NCBI RefSeq assembly: GCF_038433135.1
Contig: NZ_JBCDMV010000002.1
Location: 1 to 64,000 of the forward strand
Source: Luteococcus sp038433135
GTDB lineage: Bacteria; Actinomycetota; Actinomycetes; Propionibacteriales; Propionibacteriaceae
Direction: 5' to 3'
Length of the DNA stretch: 64,000 nt
A program made the position numbers and the translations under genes. Positions 8,584-16,207 of this stretch are shown one piece after another. Position 1 is the stretch's first letter, and the number at the start of each line of letters is the position of its first letter. Below the pieces are notes generated by a model, which saw only the letters and a program-made list of their open reading frames with translations, ran no database searches and had not been told where the DNA came from.

Positions 8584-10422
8584 ATGAGCTCACCCGAGCC
8601 CGGCGAACCCACCGGCTTCACCCGTCCCGACGGATGGGCGCCGCTGGGGGAGCCGGGCTCGTCCACGTCCCAGCCCAACGCCGCTGACGTGCCCGCGATT
8701 CCGAAAAGTGACCTCCAGAATCAGTCCCCGGAGACCGCCGCAGCGCAGCCCTTGGAGGACAGACCAAATCCGGAGGGCGATTCTCGGAATCCAGCATCGT
8801 CACCCGGGGCGCCCAGGCAGCTTCCGGAGGCTTGTGCCCGGATTCCCGCGCCGATGCCCACTCCAGAGGCCGCATCTCGGAATGCTGGGTCGCGGCTGGA
8901 TGTGCGCTCCCGGGCGCTGCGCCGTGGCGCGTGGTTCGCCGTGCTGATGCTGCTGGTCTTCCTGCTGGTTCGGCCCGCACTGCGCCCGGACCCGAAGCCG
9001 GACAGTGTTCCGGACCTGCGGGTCCCCAGCTCTGCCCCCAGTGAGCTGGACGAGACCGAAACCCCGCGGCCCTACCCGCCGTCGCCACTGCCCAGCACGG
9101 CCACCCCGCCGCCCATCCCGAATGCGAAGCCGGCGCCCTATGCGTGGGGAGCGCAGGTCAAGAGCCTGCGGCCGGATCTGGTCAGCCCGGAGGTGGTGAT
9201 GGCCCCGGACGCCACACCCGACCTGGACCAGCCGGTGATTGCCGCCGGGAAGACCTGGGTGTTGATGACCGGAGAAGGAATCCTGGGGCGGGAGAGCACC
9301 GCGCCTGACGCCAGGATCAGGCTGCACGGGCTGGATGCCGTCACCGGCAGGCGGCGCTGGCAGCTGGCGATGCCGTACGGCCTGTGTGGCAGCCACCTGT
9401 TGGATGGCAAGCTCGCCTGCGCATCGGGCGAAACGGTCGACGAGACCACCGGGCTGCCCACCCGGTGGAGACTGCAGCTGGTTGACCCCGCGAGCGGGAA
9501 GGTCACCGCCAGCACCACTGTCGACGGCTGGTTCACCATGGCCGCGGTGCAGTCCGACCGGTTCATCCTGGTGGAGCAGGCCCAGCCCGCCCCGAAGCTG
9601 GTGGTGCACGCCTTCACAGCGTCGTTGGCACCGGCCTGGCGCACGGACCTGTCTGTCCATCCGCTGCACGCCGGCTTCTTCAGCGGCAATCGCTTCGTCA
9701 CCCGGCACGACCTGACGGTGCCCAAGGGACTCGCGTTGGAGAAGGTGCGGCTGCGGCAGGTGGACCAGATGCTGGCGCTGTGGGGCACTCGCCACATGGC
9801 CTTCCTTGACCTGACCAACGGCAAGGTCCGCGGCGTGCTGGCATGCTCCCGGCTGGTGGACGACGGCGTCCGGATCTGGTGCAACGAGCAGGGCCGCGCC
9901 GCCGCCTACTCCCGGGATCTCAAGCCACTGTTCCGTACCGCGCCGGGGGTCCGGCTGGCCCACCCCCGCGTGGACCGGCGCCACGGTGACCGCTCCGTTC
10001 CGGTCTTCGTGAACCAGCACGGCCAGGTGGTGGGGGTGAACCGGGCGATGGGCAAGACCCAGGGCGTGATCGCCGACACCTCCGCCCACAGCACCGTCGC
10101 CGACGCCCTGGAGCCCATCGCCGTGCAGGCGGGCGGAAGCATCTTCATCGACGACGCCAGCGGGGTGATCGGCTTGGACCAGTCCGGGACCAAGGCGGTC
10201 TGGGCCGTGCAGGACTACGTCACGCTGGAGGTGCTGTCCCACGGCAAGCAGGCGCTGCTCAGTGACCAGCAGGTGCTGGACGTGGTGGATCCGGTCACGG
10301 GTGCGGTCTCGGCCAGATTCAAAGACCTGCCCGGGTACACCATCGCCGGGGTCGGCAACCCGGCCGACGACGCGATCATCTCGGTTGGCCTCGACGGGCT
10401 CTGGCGGCTCCGGCTGCCGTAG
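8584..10422 (+). CDS. Membrane-anchored PQQ-like beta-propeller protein
   Basis: A 612-residue protein. Residues 1-108 are a cytoplasmic proline/serine-rich tail, 112-132 a single transmembrane helix (GAWFAVLMLLVFLLVRPAL), 135-195 a proline-rich extracellular linker, and 200-612 a repeat domain with LDAVTGRRRWQL and DPASGKV-type blades of PQQ-like/WD propellers. It probably binds or scaffolds something outside the cell; no catalytic residues were identified. The gene starts 10 bp after serS and may be co-transcribed. Oddity: the cytoplasmic tail overlaps a family 1 inverted repeat (8695-8793) and a second half-copy (about 8846-8890), so part of this tail appears to be repeat-derived. Confidence 0.8.
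   Translation: MSSPEPGEPTGFTRPDGWAPLGEPGSSTSQPNAADVPAIPKSDLQNQSPETAAAQPLEDRPNPEGDSRNPASSPGAPRQLPEACARIPAPMPTPEAASRNAGSRLDVRSRALRRGAWFAVLMLLVFLLVRPALRPDPKPDSVPDLRVPSSAPSELDETETPRPYPPSPLPSTATPPPIPNAKPAPYAWGAQVKSLRPDLVSPEVVMAPDATPDLDQPVIAAGKTWVLMTGEGILGRESTAPDARIRLHGLDAVTGRRRWQLAMPYGLCGSHLLDGKLACASGETVDETTGLPTRWRLQLVDPASGKVTASTTVDGWFTMAAVQSDRFILVEQAQPAPKLVVHAFTASLAPAWRTDLSVHPLHAGFFSGNRFVTRHDLTVPKGLALEKVRLRQVDQMLALWGTRHMAFLDLTNGKVRGVLACSRLVDDGVRIWCNEQGRAAAYSRDLKPLFRTAPGVRLAHPRVDRRHGDRSVPVFVNQHGQVVGVNRAMGKTQGVIADTSAHSTVADALEPIAVQAGGSIFIDDASGVIGLDQSGTKAVWAVQDYVTLEVLSHGKQALLSDQQVLDVVDPVTGAVSARFKDLPGYTIAGVGNPADDAIISVGLDGLWRLRLP
8695..8793. repeat. Family 1 dispersed inverted repeat, copy B (inside a CDS)
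   Basis: Left arm GATTCCGAAAAGTGACCTCC (8698-8717) and right arm GGAGGGCGATTCTCGGAATC (8771-8790) are inverted and match the arms of copy A. The element is read in frame as part of the N-terminal tail of the gene at 8584. A degenerate further right arm (TCCAGAGGCCGCATCTCGG, about 8862-8880) follows. Confidence 0.7.
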
Positions 10423-10464
10423 CCACCCTCCTGCGGTTTGCACCCGAGCGACCAGCGCCCCGGC

Positions 10465-11247
10465 TCAGAACCAGCGGGCGAGTTCCTGGGCCGTGCCGCC
10501 GTCGTCGAAATTCCCCGTGACGTGGTCGGCGCAGGCCTTGACCTCGTCGGGGGCATCCCCGATCGCCACGCCGCGGCCGGCCCACTTGAGCATCTGGGTG
10601 TCATTGCGGCCGTCGCCCAGGGCCAGCACATTCTTCTTCTTGACGCCCAGCTCGGCGCAGACCTCCTTCAGCCCGGTCGCCTTGTTCACGCCGACGGGGG
10701 CAATGTCCAGCCACGCCGACCAGCCGATGAAGTAGCTGACGCCGCGCATGCCCAGCGCTCGGGCGATCTTCTTGAACTCCTCGCTGGAGGAGTTCGGGTC
10801 ACGGATGATGACGCGGGTGACGGGTTCGGCGCACAGCTCCTCGACGGTCTGCAACCGCATCTCCCCGGTGAGGTCACCATCGGGGAAGAGTTCGTTGAGC
10901 CGGTAGCCGCCGCGCGGATCCTCGACGGCAACCCGCATGTGCGGGTGCTTGGCCAGCACCTTCTGGATTGCGGGGCCCGGGTCGAAGGTGACCTGCTTGC
11001 GCAGCCGGTAGGGCGGGAAGTCCACCACCACGGCGCCATTGGAGCTCACCGCGGGGCCGGGTGGCAGATCGAGCGCCTCGAAGATCGGCTGGGTGTCACC
11101 CCAAGCCCGTCCGGTGGCCAGTACCACCGGCACACCTGCGGTCTTGATCCGGTCAACCGCGTCACGGACTGAATCTGGGAGATGACCTTCGTGATCGACG
11201 AGTGTTCCGTCGATGTCCAGGGCCACCATCTCGGGGCGCCAATTCAT
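10465..11247 (-). CDS. HAD-superfamily (Cof-type) phosphatase
   Basis: A 260-residue HAD hydrolase of the Cof/class IIB type. Motif I is DIDGTLVD (nucleophile Asp about residue 10), motif II is VVLATGR, and motif III/IV is the C-terminal LALGDGRNDTQML. The middle region forms the alpha/beta cap that picks the substrate, usually a sugar phosphate or nucleotide. Substrate cannot be read from the sequence. The start ATG 11247 lies 6 nt after CAGACT with no Shine-Dalgarno, so the message may be leaderless. It converges with the beta-propeller gene. Confidence 0.9.
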   Translation of the reverse strand: MNWRPEMVALDIDGTLVDHEGHLPDSVRDAVDRIKTAGVPVVLATGRAWGDTQPIFEALDLPPGPAVSSNGAVVVDFPPYRLRKQVTFDPGPAIQKVLAKHPHMRVAVEDPRGGYRLNELFPDGDLTGEMRLQTVEELCAEPVTRVIIRDPNSSSEEFKKIARALGMRGVSYFIGWSAWLDIAPVGVNKATGLKEVCAELGVKKKNVLALGDGRNDTQMLKWAGRGVAIGDAPDEVKACADHVTGNFDDGGTAQELARWF

Positions 11248-11370
11248 GGATCGAGTCTGCCACCAAGCTGTGACCAAATGGTGAAGCGCGGGTGGCCACA
11301 GCATGTCAATGCCGGGCCCCCGCGCTTGTCAACGGGTACTGACCGGACGGTTCAGATGTCCCGAGCGGAA

Positions 11371-11940
11371 TCAGGCCGCCAGGCGACGGCTGGTCCCGCC
11401 GCGGCGCAGCACCTCACGGGCAGCCTGCAGGACCACCTCCATGCTGGGCTTCACGCGGTGCAGGCTGCGGCTGGGCGTAGGACTGTTCCGGGCCTTGCGC
11501 AGGTGCCGCTTCACCGTGGAGAGGCTGCAGCCCAGGCGGGCCGCAATGGTCTCCAGCGAGTCGTGCGGGTTGGCGGCGCGCAGCCGGACCACCTCGGTCG
11601 GGTCGATCTGCCGGTTGGGGGTCACGACACCGGCGAAGGAGTCGAGATCCTCCGGCTTCACACGAACGCCCAAGCGGGAGCGGATCGCGTTGCGCTGGGC
11701 GGGGGTGGTCCCGGCCACATAGCCGGCGACGTCGTGCTCCACGACGGCGGTGTAGAGGCAACGCTCCAGCAGCGGGCAGCTGCCACAGGCCTGTTCGGCC
11801 TTGCGGGTCAGCATGGACTGCAGGTGGCGCTCCTGGGCATTGGCCGGGGGGATGTGATCCTCCAGCAGCGGATGCTGGAAGACCTCAGCGAGTTCAACAC
11901 AGGCCCTGGCCGGAGTGACGGTTCTGGTCTGGATGGTCAT
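11371..11940 (-). CDS. WhiB-family iron-sulfur regulator with C-terminal helix-turn-helix
   Basis: A 189-residue protein, long for the WhiB family. The four cluster-binding cysteines are Cys14, Cys52, Cys55 and Cys61, in the C-Xn-CxxCxxxxxC pattern, followed by the turn GYVAGTTPAQR that replaces the usual GxWGG loop. Residues about 112-142 (DPTEVVRLRAANPHDSLET onward to STVKRHLRKAR) look like a sigma-4/LuxR-type helix-turn-helix. It may therefore bind DNA by itself, unlike most WhiB proteins, which act through sigma factor. A 744-bp upstream intergenic region with several palindromes suggests complex control. The target is unknown. Confidence 0.85.
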   Translation of the reverse strand: MTIQTRTVTPARACVELAEVFQHPLLEDHIPPANAQERHLQSMLTRKAEQACGSCPLLERCLYTAVVEHDVAGYVAGTTPAQRNAIRSRLGVRVKPEDLDSFAGVVTPNRQIDPTEVVRLRAANPHDSLETIAARLGCSLSTVKRHLRKARNSPTPSRSLHRVKPSMEVVLQAAREVLRRGGTSRRLAA

Positions 11941-12123
11941 TTTGGTTGTGACAACTTTCGGTGCGGGAATCGGGGTGACGGTGTCCCTACGACGGAGTTC
12001 GTGTCCCTTGCGGTTCCCACGGTGACCCCGACGGCTCTAGGTTGTCAGGCCGAATCGCGCTCCAGTCGCCCCAATGGTGAGGGGGGCTACCTGTTCCCCG
12101 GGTGCCCGGATACTCACCGAAAC

Positions 12124-12141
12124 ATGAGTACTGGTACTCAT
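12124..12141. promoter_or_regulatory. 18-bp inverted repeat, operator candidate
   Basis: ATGAGTAC, a 2-bp TG spacer and GTACTCAT form an almost perfect palindrome upstream of the WhiB-like gene. It is followed within 2 bp by a second palindrome, GTTCA-N4-TGAAC. The binder is unknown. Confidence 0.45.
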
Positions 12142-12182
12142 AGTTCACCTTTGAACTGTTGAAGGCGGAAATGGCCACTCGC

Positions 12183-12206
12183 AATCCCTGTGAGGGCAGG
12201 GATTTT
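12183..12206 (+). terminator. Terminator-like hairpin in the whiB intergenic region
   Basis: AATCCCTG and CAGGGATT form an 8-bp stem with a 6-nt loop, followed by TT and then G. It would end a transcript reading rightward from around 12100, which hints at a short untranslated RNA, but no promoter was defined. Confidence 0.4.
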
Positions 12207-12672
12207 GCGGGGGGTGACCGGCGGGCCTGGCGACGACGCCGTCTGATTCTTGGCCACAGAAGGCACTTTTCCACCGTGTCACGTATTTGCGTGACAGTGC
12301 ACCGATTGTCCCCCGTGGCGGTGTCACCTGAACAGAGGACAAGCGAAACTGTGAGTGTTAAGTATTCGATCAGAAAAGCCGCTGCTGTCCTGACGACGTG
12401 CCGGTCTATGTGGTGGCCAGCGCACTCGCCAGCAGGGCCATCACCCTCATCCCGCGCGAGACGGCCTCCTGCCAGTTGGTGGCGCCGGCTCGGTCGCGTG
12501 GCCACGGCCAAGAGGGTGTGGTGCAACCGACATGGCTCTGCTCACCTCCCAACTCTGGTTCAGATGACGAGATCGTAGCCCCCGGTGCGGCGACGATGGG
12601 TGGTGGTTCACGGGCGGGCGGCCGGGACGGAACACCGGTCCGCGGCCCGCCGTCGACGCCTGCGCCCCGGCA

Positions 12673-12678
12673 TAGTCT
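12673..12678 (+). promoter_or_regulatory. -10 element of leaderless promoter (DUF4921 gene)
   Basis: TAGTCT lies 6 nt upstream of the ATG at 12685 and no Shine-Dalgarno is present, indicating a leaderless transcript. Confidence 0.6.
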
Positions 12679-12684
12679 GGGGCA

Positions 12685-14004
12685 ATGAGCGCGAGCGACG
12701 AGGTGCTGCAACGGCTGCCCGACGGAACCGTCAAGCAGCGCAACCCCTTCACCGGAACCCAGGTGTGGACCGTGCCGGGGCGTGGCAAGCGTCCGTTGCC
12801 CAAGACGCTGGACGATCCGGCGCCGCTGCCGCCCGGCGGGGGAGTGCCCGGCTGCGCCTTCTGCCCGGGGCATGCGCTCGACAACCCGCCCGAGCGCTCC
12901 CGGCTCGTGCGCGACGGGAAGGGATGGAGCACCATCACCGGGTTGACGGCCATGGAACTGGATGACACCGAGGCGGACTTTCGTCGGGTGCCGAATCTCT
13001 TCGAGATCTGCTCGCTGGACTATTGGCGGCTCAACCACGGCATCGAGCCCAGCCGGGAGGTGCTGGAGCGGGCCGACGCCTACCTGGCCGATTCCGCCGG
13101 CCATGAGCACATCGAGCGGGTCTGGCGGCTCCGGGAGCGCTTCGCCAAGGTTGGCGTCGAGCCCACCGAGGAGCTGCTGCGCCAGGCGGCGCTGGGCTGG
13201 TTCGGCACCACGCACGAGCTGGTGATCCCGCGGCGGCACCACGTCGACGACGCGCAGGACACCAGCGAGTTGGCGTCCTCGGGCTGGCTTGGCGTCGACG
13301 AGCACCGGGCCTATGTGGGGCTCACGGTGCAGGCGATGGCGGACCTGTATGCGGCCAATGCCGCGGCGCGTTATGTCTCGGTCTTCCAGAACTGGCTCAA
13401 GCCGGCCGGCGCCAGCTTCGAGCATCTGCACCGGCAGGTCGTCGCCATCGACGAGGTGGGGGAGCACGCCGGGGCCGCCGCGGAGGTGCTGGTGCGCAAG
13501 CCCAACGCCTTCAACGAGTACGGGCTGGACATCGCGATCGAGAACGGGTTGCTGCTGGCGGCCAATGACCATGCGGTGGCCTTCGCCGGCTTCGGGCACC
13601 GTTACCCGTCGGTGGAGATCTACTCGCTCTCCGAGCGTAGGGAGCCCTGGCTGCTGGACCAGCAGGAGATGGACGCGATGAGCGACCTGCTGCACGCGAT
13701 GCACGCCGCCGGCGGGGAGAAGCTCTCCTGCAATGAGGAGTGGCATCACCGGCCGCCGTCGCTGGCGGACGGGATCGGCGCGATCGGGGAGGAGCACATC
13801 CCTTGGCGGATCGTCGTGAAGTGGCGGATCTCCACCCTGGCCGGCTTCGAGGGCGCCACCAAGATCTACCTGAACACTCTGTCTCCGTGGGATGTGCACC
13901 GTCGGGTGCTCAAGGAGCTCTACCGGCTGCGCGACGAGGGCCGGATTGCCCCGATGAAGCTGGGCGACGAGTGCGACGTCGTCCCCGGGAGCATTCCCTG
14001 CTGA
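12685..14004 (+). CDS. DUF4921 family protein (GalT/HIT-like fold)
   Basis: A 439-residue soluble protein matching the DUF4921 family, related to galactose-1-phosphate uridylyltransferase. A zinc-type motif CAFCPGHA is at residues 57-64 and the HIT-like catalytic signature FEHLHRQ near residue 245. The GalT relation suggests nucleotidyl transfer or a phosphorylase-type reaction on a nucleoside diphosphate compound, but the substrate is not known. The start at ATG 12685 is supported by the leaderless -10 hexamer immediately upstream. The gene stands alone: the divergent neighbour is the WhiB-like regulator, and the ABC exporter begins 262 bp downstream. Confidence 0.85.
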   Translation: MSASDEVLQRLPDGTVKQRNPFTGTQVWTVPGRGKRPLPKTLDDPAPLPPGGGVPGCAFCPGHALDNPPERSRLVRDGKGWSTITGLTAMELDDTEADFRRVPNLFEICSLDYWRLNHGIEPSREVLERADAYLADSAGHEHIERVWRLRERFAKVGVEPTEELLRQAALGWFGTTHELVIPRRHHVDDAQDTSELASSGWLGVDEHRAYVGLTVQAMADLYAANAAARYVSVFQNWLKPAGASFEHLHRQVVAIDEVGEHAGAAAEVLVRKPNAFNEYGLDIAIENGLLLAANDHAVAFAGFGHRYPSVEIYSLSERREPWLLDQQEMDAMSDLLHAMHAAGGEKLSCNEEWHHRPPSLADGIGAIGEEHIPWRIVVKWRISTLAGFEGATKIYLNTLSPWDVHRRVLKELYRLRDEGRIAPMKLGDECDVVPGSIPC

Positions 14005-14010
14005 GCTGTT

Positions 14011-14028
14011 GTCAGCTGGCCAGCTGAC
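14011..14028. promoter_or_regulatory. 18-bp perfect palindrome after the DUF4921 gene
   Basis: GTCAGCTGGCCAGCTGAC is a perfect palindrome 6 bp after the stop codon at 14004. It could be an operator for the ABC exporter downstream or a weak terminator; there is no T-run. Confidence 0.4.
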
Positions 14029-14266
14029 CCTCCACAGGCCCGTGGCGGACGGGGTGTAGTCATCAAGGTCCCTGGCGATCCGGAAGGACGGTGCCGGAGG
14101 TGACGAGTGTCATGAGGTGGGCGCCTTGTGGCGGCAGCGCCGGGCCATCGTTGGGGTGCTGGAGGCACACAATGGGACGAGTGTGACACGGGTATGGGCG
14201 ATGTTTGCGGGCCGTCGAAAAATCGGATGAAAACTGTCAGAGGCTCCCTCTAGTGTCATTCCTGCC

Positions 14267-16207
14267 ATGCAGACCTTTCCTCCGGCCACCCAGGCCTTCA
14301 GCCACCGCACCCGCGACGCCCTGACCCCATCCGCTCGGGGCGGCGCGGGTGCCACCGCGCGCGGCGATGAGCCCGACACCCGCAGCCCGGCGCGTTTCCT
14401 GCGCTGGCTGCTGGGTCAGCAGCTGGATCTGGTGCTGGCCAGTGCCGCCGTCGGGGCGCTGTGGTTCCTGCCCAGCGCCGTGAACCCGTGGTTGCTCGGC
14501 CGCGCCATCGACGAGGGAGTCAGCAAGGGCAGCGTGCTGGCCACCCTGCCGTGGGCGCTCGCGATGGTGGCCAGCATCACCATCGGCGTGGTGGGCGGCA
14601 CCCTGATGCACACCAGCGCCGTCACCGGCTTCCTGGTGGCGATGTACAAGACCATGAAGCTGGTGCTGCGCAAGGGCACCCAACTGGGGCACGTGGCCAC
14701 CAGGCGGACGCCGTCGGGGGAGATGCTCTCCATCGCCGGCGGCGACGCCGAGACCTACGGCATGGTCTTCGAGGTGGTGGGCCGCACGATCGCGGCCGCA
14801 GCAGCCTTCATCTTTGTCGCCGGGCTGGTGCTGGGCGAATCGGTGAAGCTTGGGCTGGTCACCCTGATTGCCGCGCCGCTGCTGGTCGGGGCCGCATCGC
14901 CCCTGCTGAAACCGCTGCAGCGCGCTCAGGCCAGCGAACGCAGCCGCTCCAGCGAGCTGACCGGCATGGCCACCGACATCGTCGCCGGCCTGCGGATCCT
15001 GCGCGGTATCGGCGGCGAGCAGACCTTTGGTGACAACTACGCCACCCAGTCGCAAAAGGTGCGGCACGCGGGGGTGCTGGCCGGCAGCTGGCAGGCAGCC
15101 GTCGACGCGCTGAGCGTGCTGCTCTCCGGCCTGCTGCTGGTGGTGCTCACCTGGTTGGGCACCCGAGAGATGCTGGCCGGACGCCTCTCGATCGGGCAGT
15201 TGGTCAGCTTCTTCGGCTACGCCATCTTCATGGTCTGGCCGATCAGCACCTTCTTCGAGTTCGTGCAGAAATGGGTGCAGGGGTTGGTGGCGGCCAAGAA
15301 GACCATCGCCGTGCTCGGGCAGCGTCCGCCGTGGCGTGAGCCCGACGCCGCCCAACCGCTGCCCGTCGGGGCGACCATCGCCGATGAGGCAACCGGTTTC
15401 GTCGCCCATCCCGGCCGGATGACGGTGGTGGTGAGCGCCCTTCCCGACCACTCCGCGGCCCTGGCCGACCGCATCGGGCGCTACCTGCCGAGCCAGACAG
15501 ACCCGGTCTCGCTCACCATCGACGAGGGCTTGAAGGGTCGCGCCGCCAAGCAGGCCCGGGCAGAACGCGAGCGTCAACGGGCCGAGCTGGTGGCCGCCGA
15601 CGAGGCCACCGCGGAGGCCCGCTGGGGTGTCAGCTTCGACGGCGTCGACCTGTCGCGGGTCAGCCTGGACGAGCTGCGCTCCCGGGTACTGGTGGCCGAC
15701 GCGAATGCCCAGGTCTTTGCCGGAACGTTGCAGCAACTGGTGGATCCGCACGGCCGCGCCACCCGCGAACAGGCCGAGGCGGCGCTGCGCACCGCCAATG
15801 CCGAGGACGTCTATGACGCGCTTCCCGGCGGCTGGCAAGGCGTGCTGGACGAGCGCGGCCGGGGTCTGTCTGGTGGTCAGCGGCAACGGCTGGTGCTGGC
15901 CCGCGCACTGCTGGCCGACCCCGAGGTGCTCGTGTTGGTGGACCCCACGTCGGCCGTGGATGCCCATACGGAGGCCCGGATTGCGGCCCGGCTGGCCGAG
16001 CACCGTCGGGGCCGGACCACGATCGTCACCACTGTGTCCCCGCTGTTGCTGCACCACGCGGACGACGTCGTGCTGTTGATCGACGGCAAGGCGGCTGCCC
16101 GCGGCAGTCATGCGGACCTGTTGGCCGGCAACGCGGCCTACCGGGATGTCGTCGCCCGGGGCATGGACGACGACACCGAGACCGATCAGGAAGGAGGCCA
16201 GCGATGA
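14267..16207 (+). CDS. ABC exporter half-transporter with degenerate ATPase (subunit 1)
   Basis: A 646-residue ABC transporter subunit. About six membrane helices occupy residues 55-345 and an ATPase-like domain follows. That domain has no Walker A: the expected GxxGxGKS region reads MTVVVSALPDHSAALADRI. Its signature LSGGQRQRLVLARALL is perfect, and its Walker B region reads VLVLVDPTSAVD, lacking the D-E pair. With the next gene it should form a heterodimer with one working ATP site. The cargo is unknown; a drug, lipid or peptide is typical of the family. The ATG at 14267 follows TAGTGT by 10 nt with no Shine-Dalgarno. It overlaps the next gene by ATGA. Confidence 0.85.
   Translation: MQTFPPATQAFSHRTRDALTPSARGGAGATARGDEPDTRSPARFLRWLLGQQLDLVLASAAVGALWFLPSAVNPWLLGRAIDEGVSKGSVLATLPWALAMVASITIGVVGGTLMHTSAVTGFLVAMYKTMKLVLRKGTQLGHVATRRTPSGEMLSIAGGDAETYGMVFEVVGRTIAAAAAFIFVAGLVLGESVKLGLVTLIAAPLLVGAASPLLKPLQRAQASERSRSSELTGMATDIVAGLRILRGIGGEQTFGDNYATQSQKVRHAGVLAGSWQAAVDALSVLLSGLLLVVLTWLGTREMLAGRLSIGQLVSFFGYAIFMVWPISTFFEFVQKWVQGLVAAKKTIAVLGQRPPWREPDAAQPLPVGATIADEATGFVAHPGRMTVVVSALPDHSAALADRIGRYLPSQTDPVSLTIDEGLKGRAAKQARAERERQRAELVAADEATAEARWGVSFDGVDLSRVSLDELRSRVLVADANAQVFAGTLQQLVDPHGRATREQAEAALRTANAEDVYDALPGGWQGVLDERGRGLSGGQRQRLVLARALLADPEVLVLVDPTSAVDAHTEARIAARLAEHRRGRTTIVTTVSPLLLHHADDVVLLIDGKAAARGSHADLLAGNAAYRDVVARGMDDDTETDQEGGQR

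Larger units (their letters stand above)
11941..12672. other. Long intergenic region with palindromes, no convincing gene
   Basis: The divergent space between the WhiB-like gene and the DUF4921 gene. The open frames in it are arginine-rich shadows with no recognisable protein. It contains an 18-bp perfect palindrome (12124-12141), GTTCA/TGAAC (12143-12156), a terminator-like hairpin (12183-12206) and GTCACG/CGTGAC (about 12278-12295). A regulatory leader or small RNA is possible but not shown. Confidence 0.5.

Noticed and set aside
12159..12578. Open frame of 139 codons in the whiB upstream region
   Set aside because: Arg/Trp/Ser-rich composition typical of antisense shadow, no Shine-Dalgarno or -10 placed for it, no recognisable domain.
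14267..16207. ABC subunit 1 as a pseudogene because it lacks Walker A
   Set aside because: The frame is intact, the LSGGQ motif is perfect and the partner has the complementary defect, so it is better explained as a specialised half of a heterodimer.
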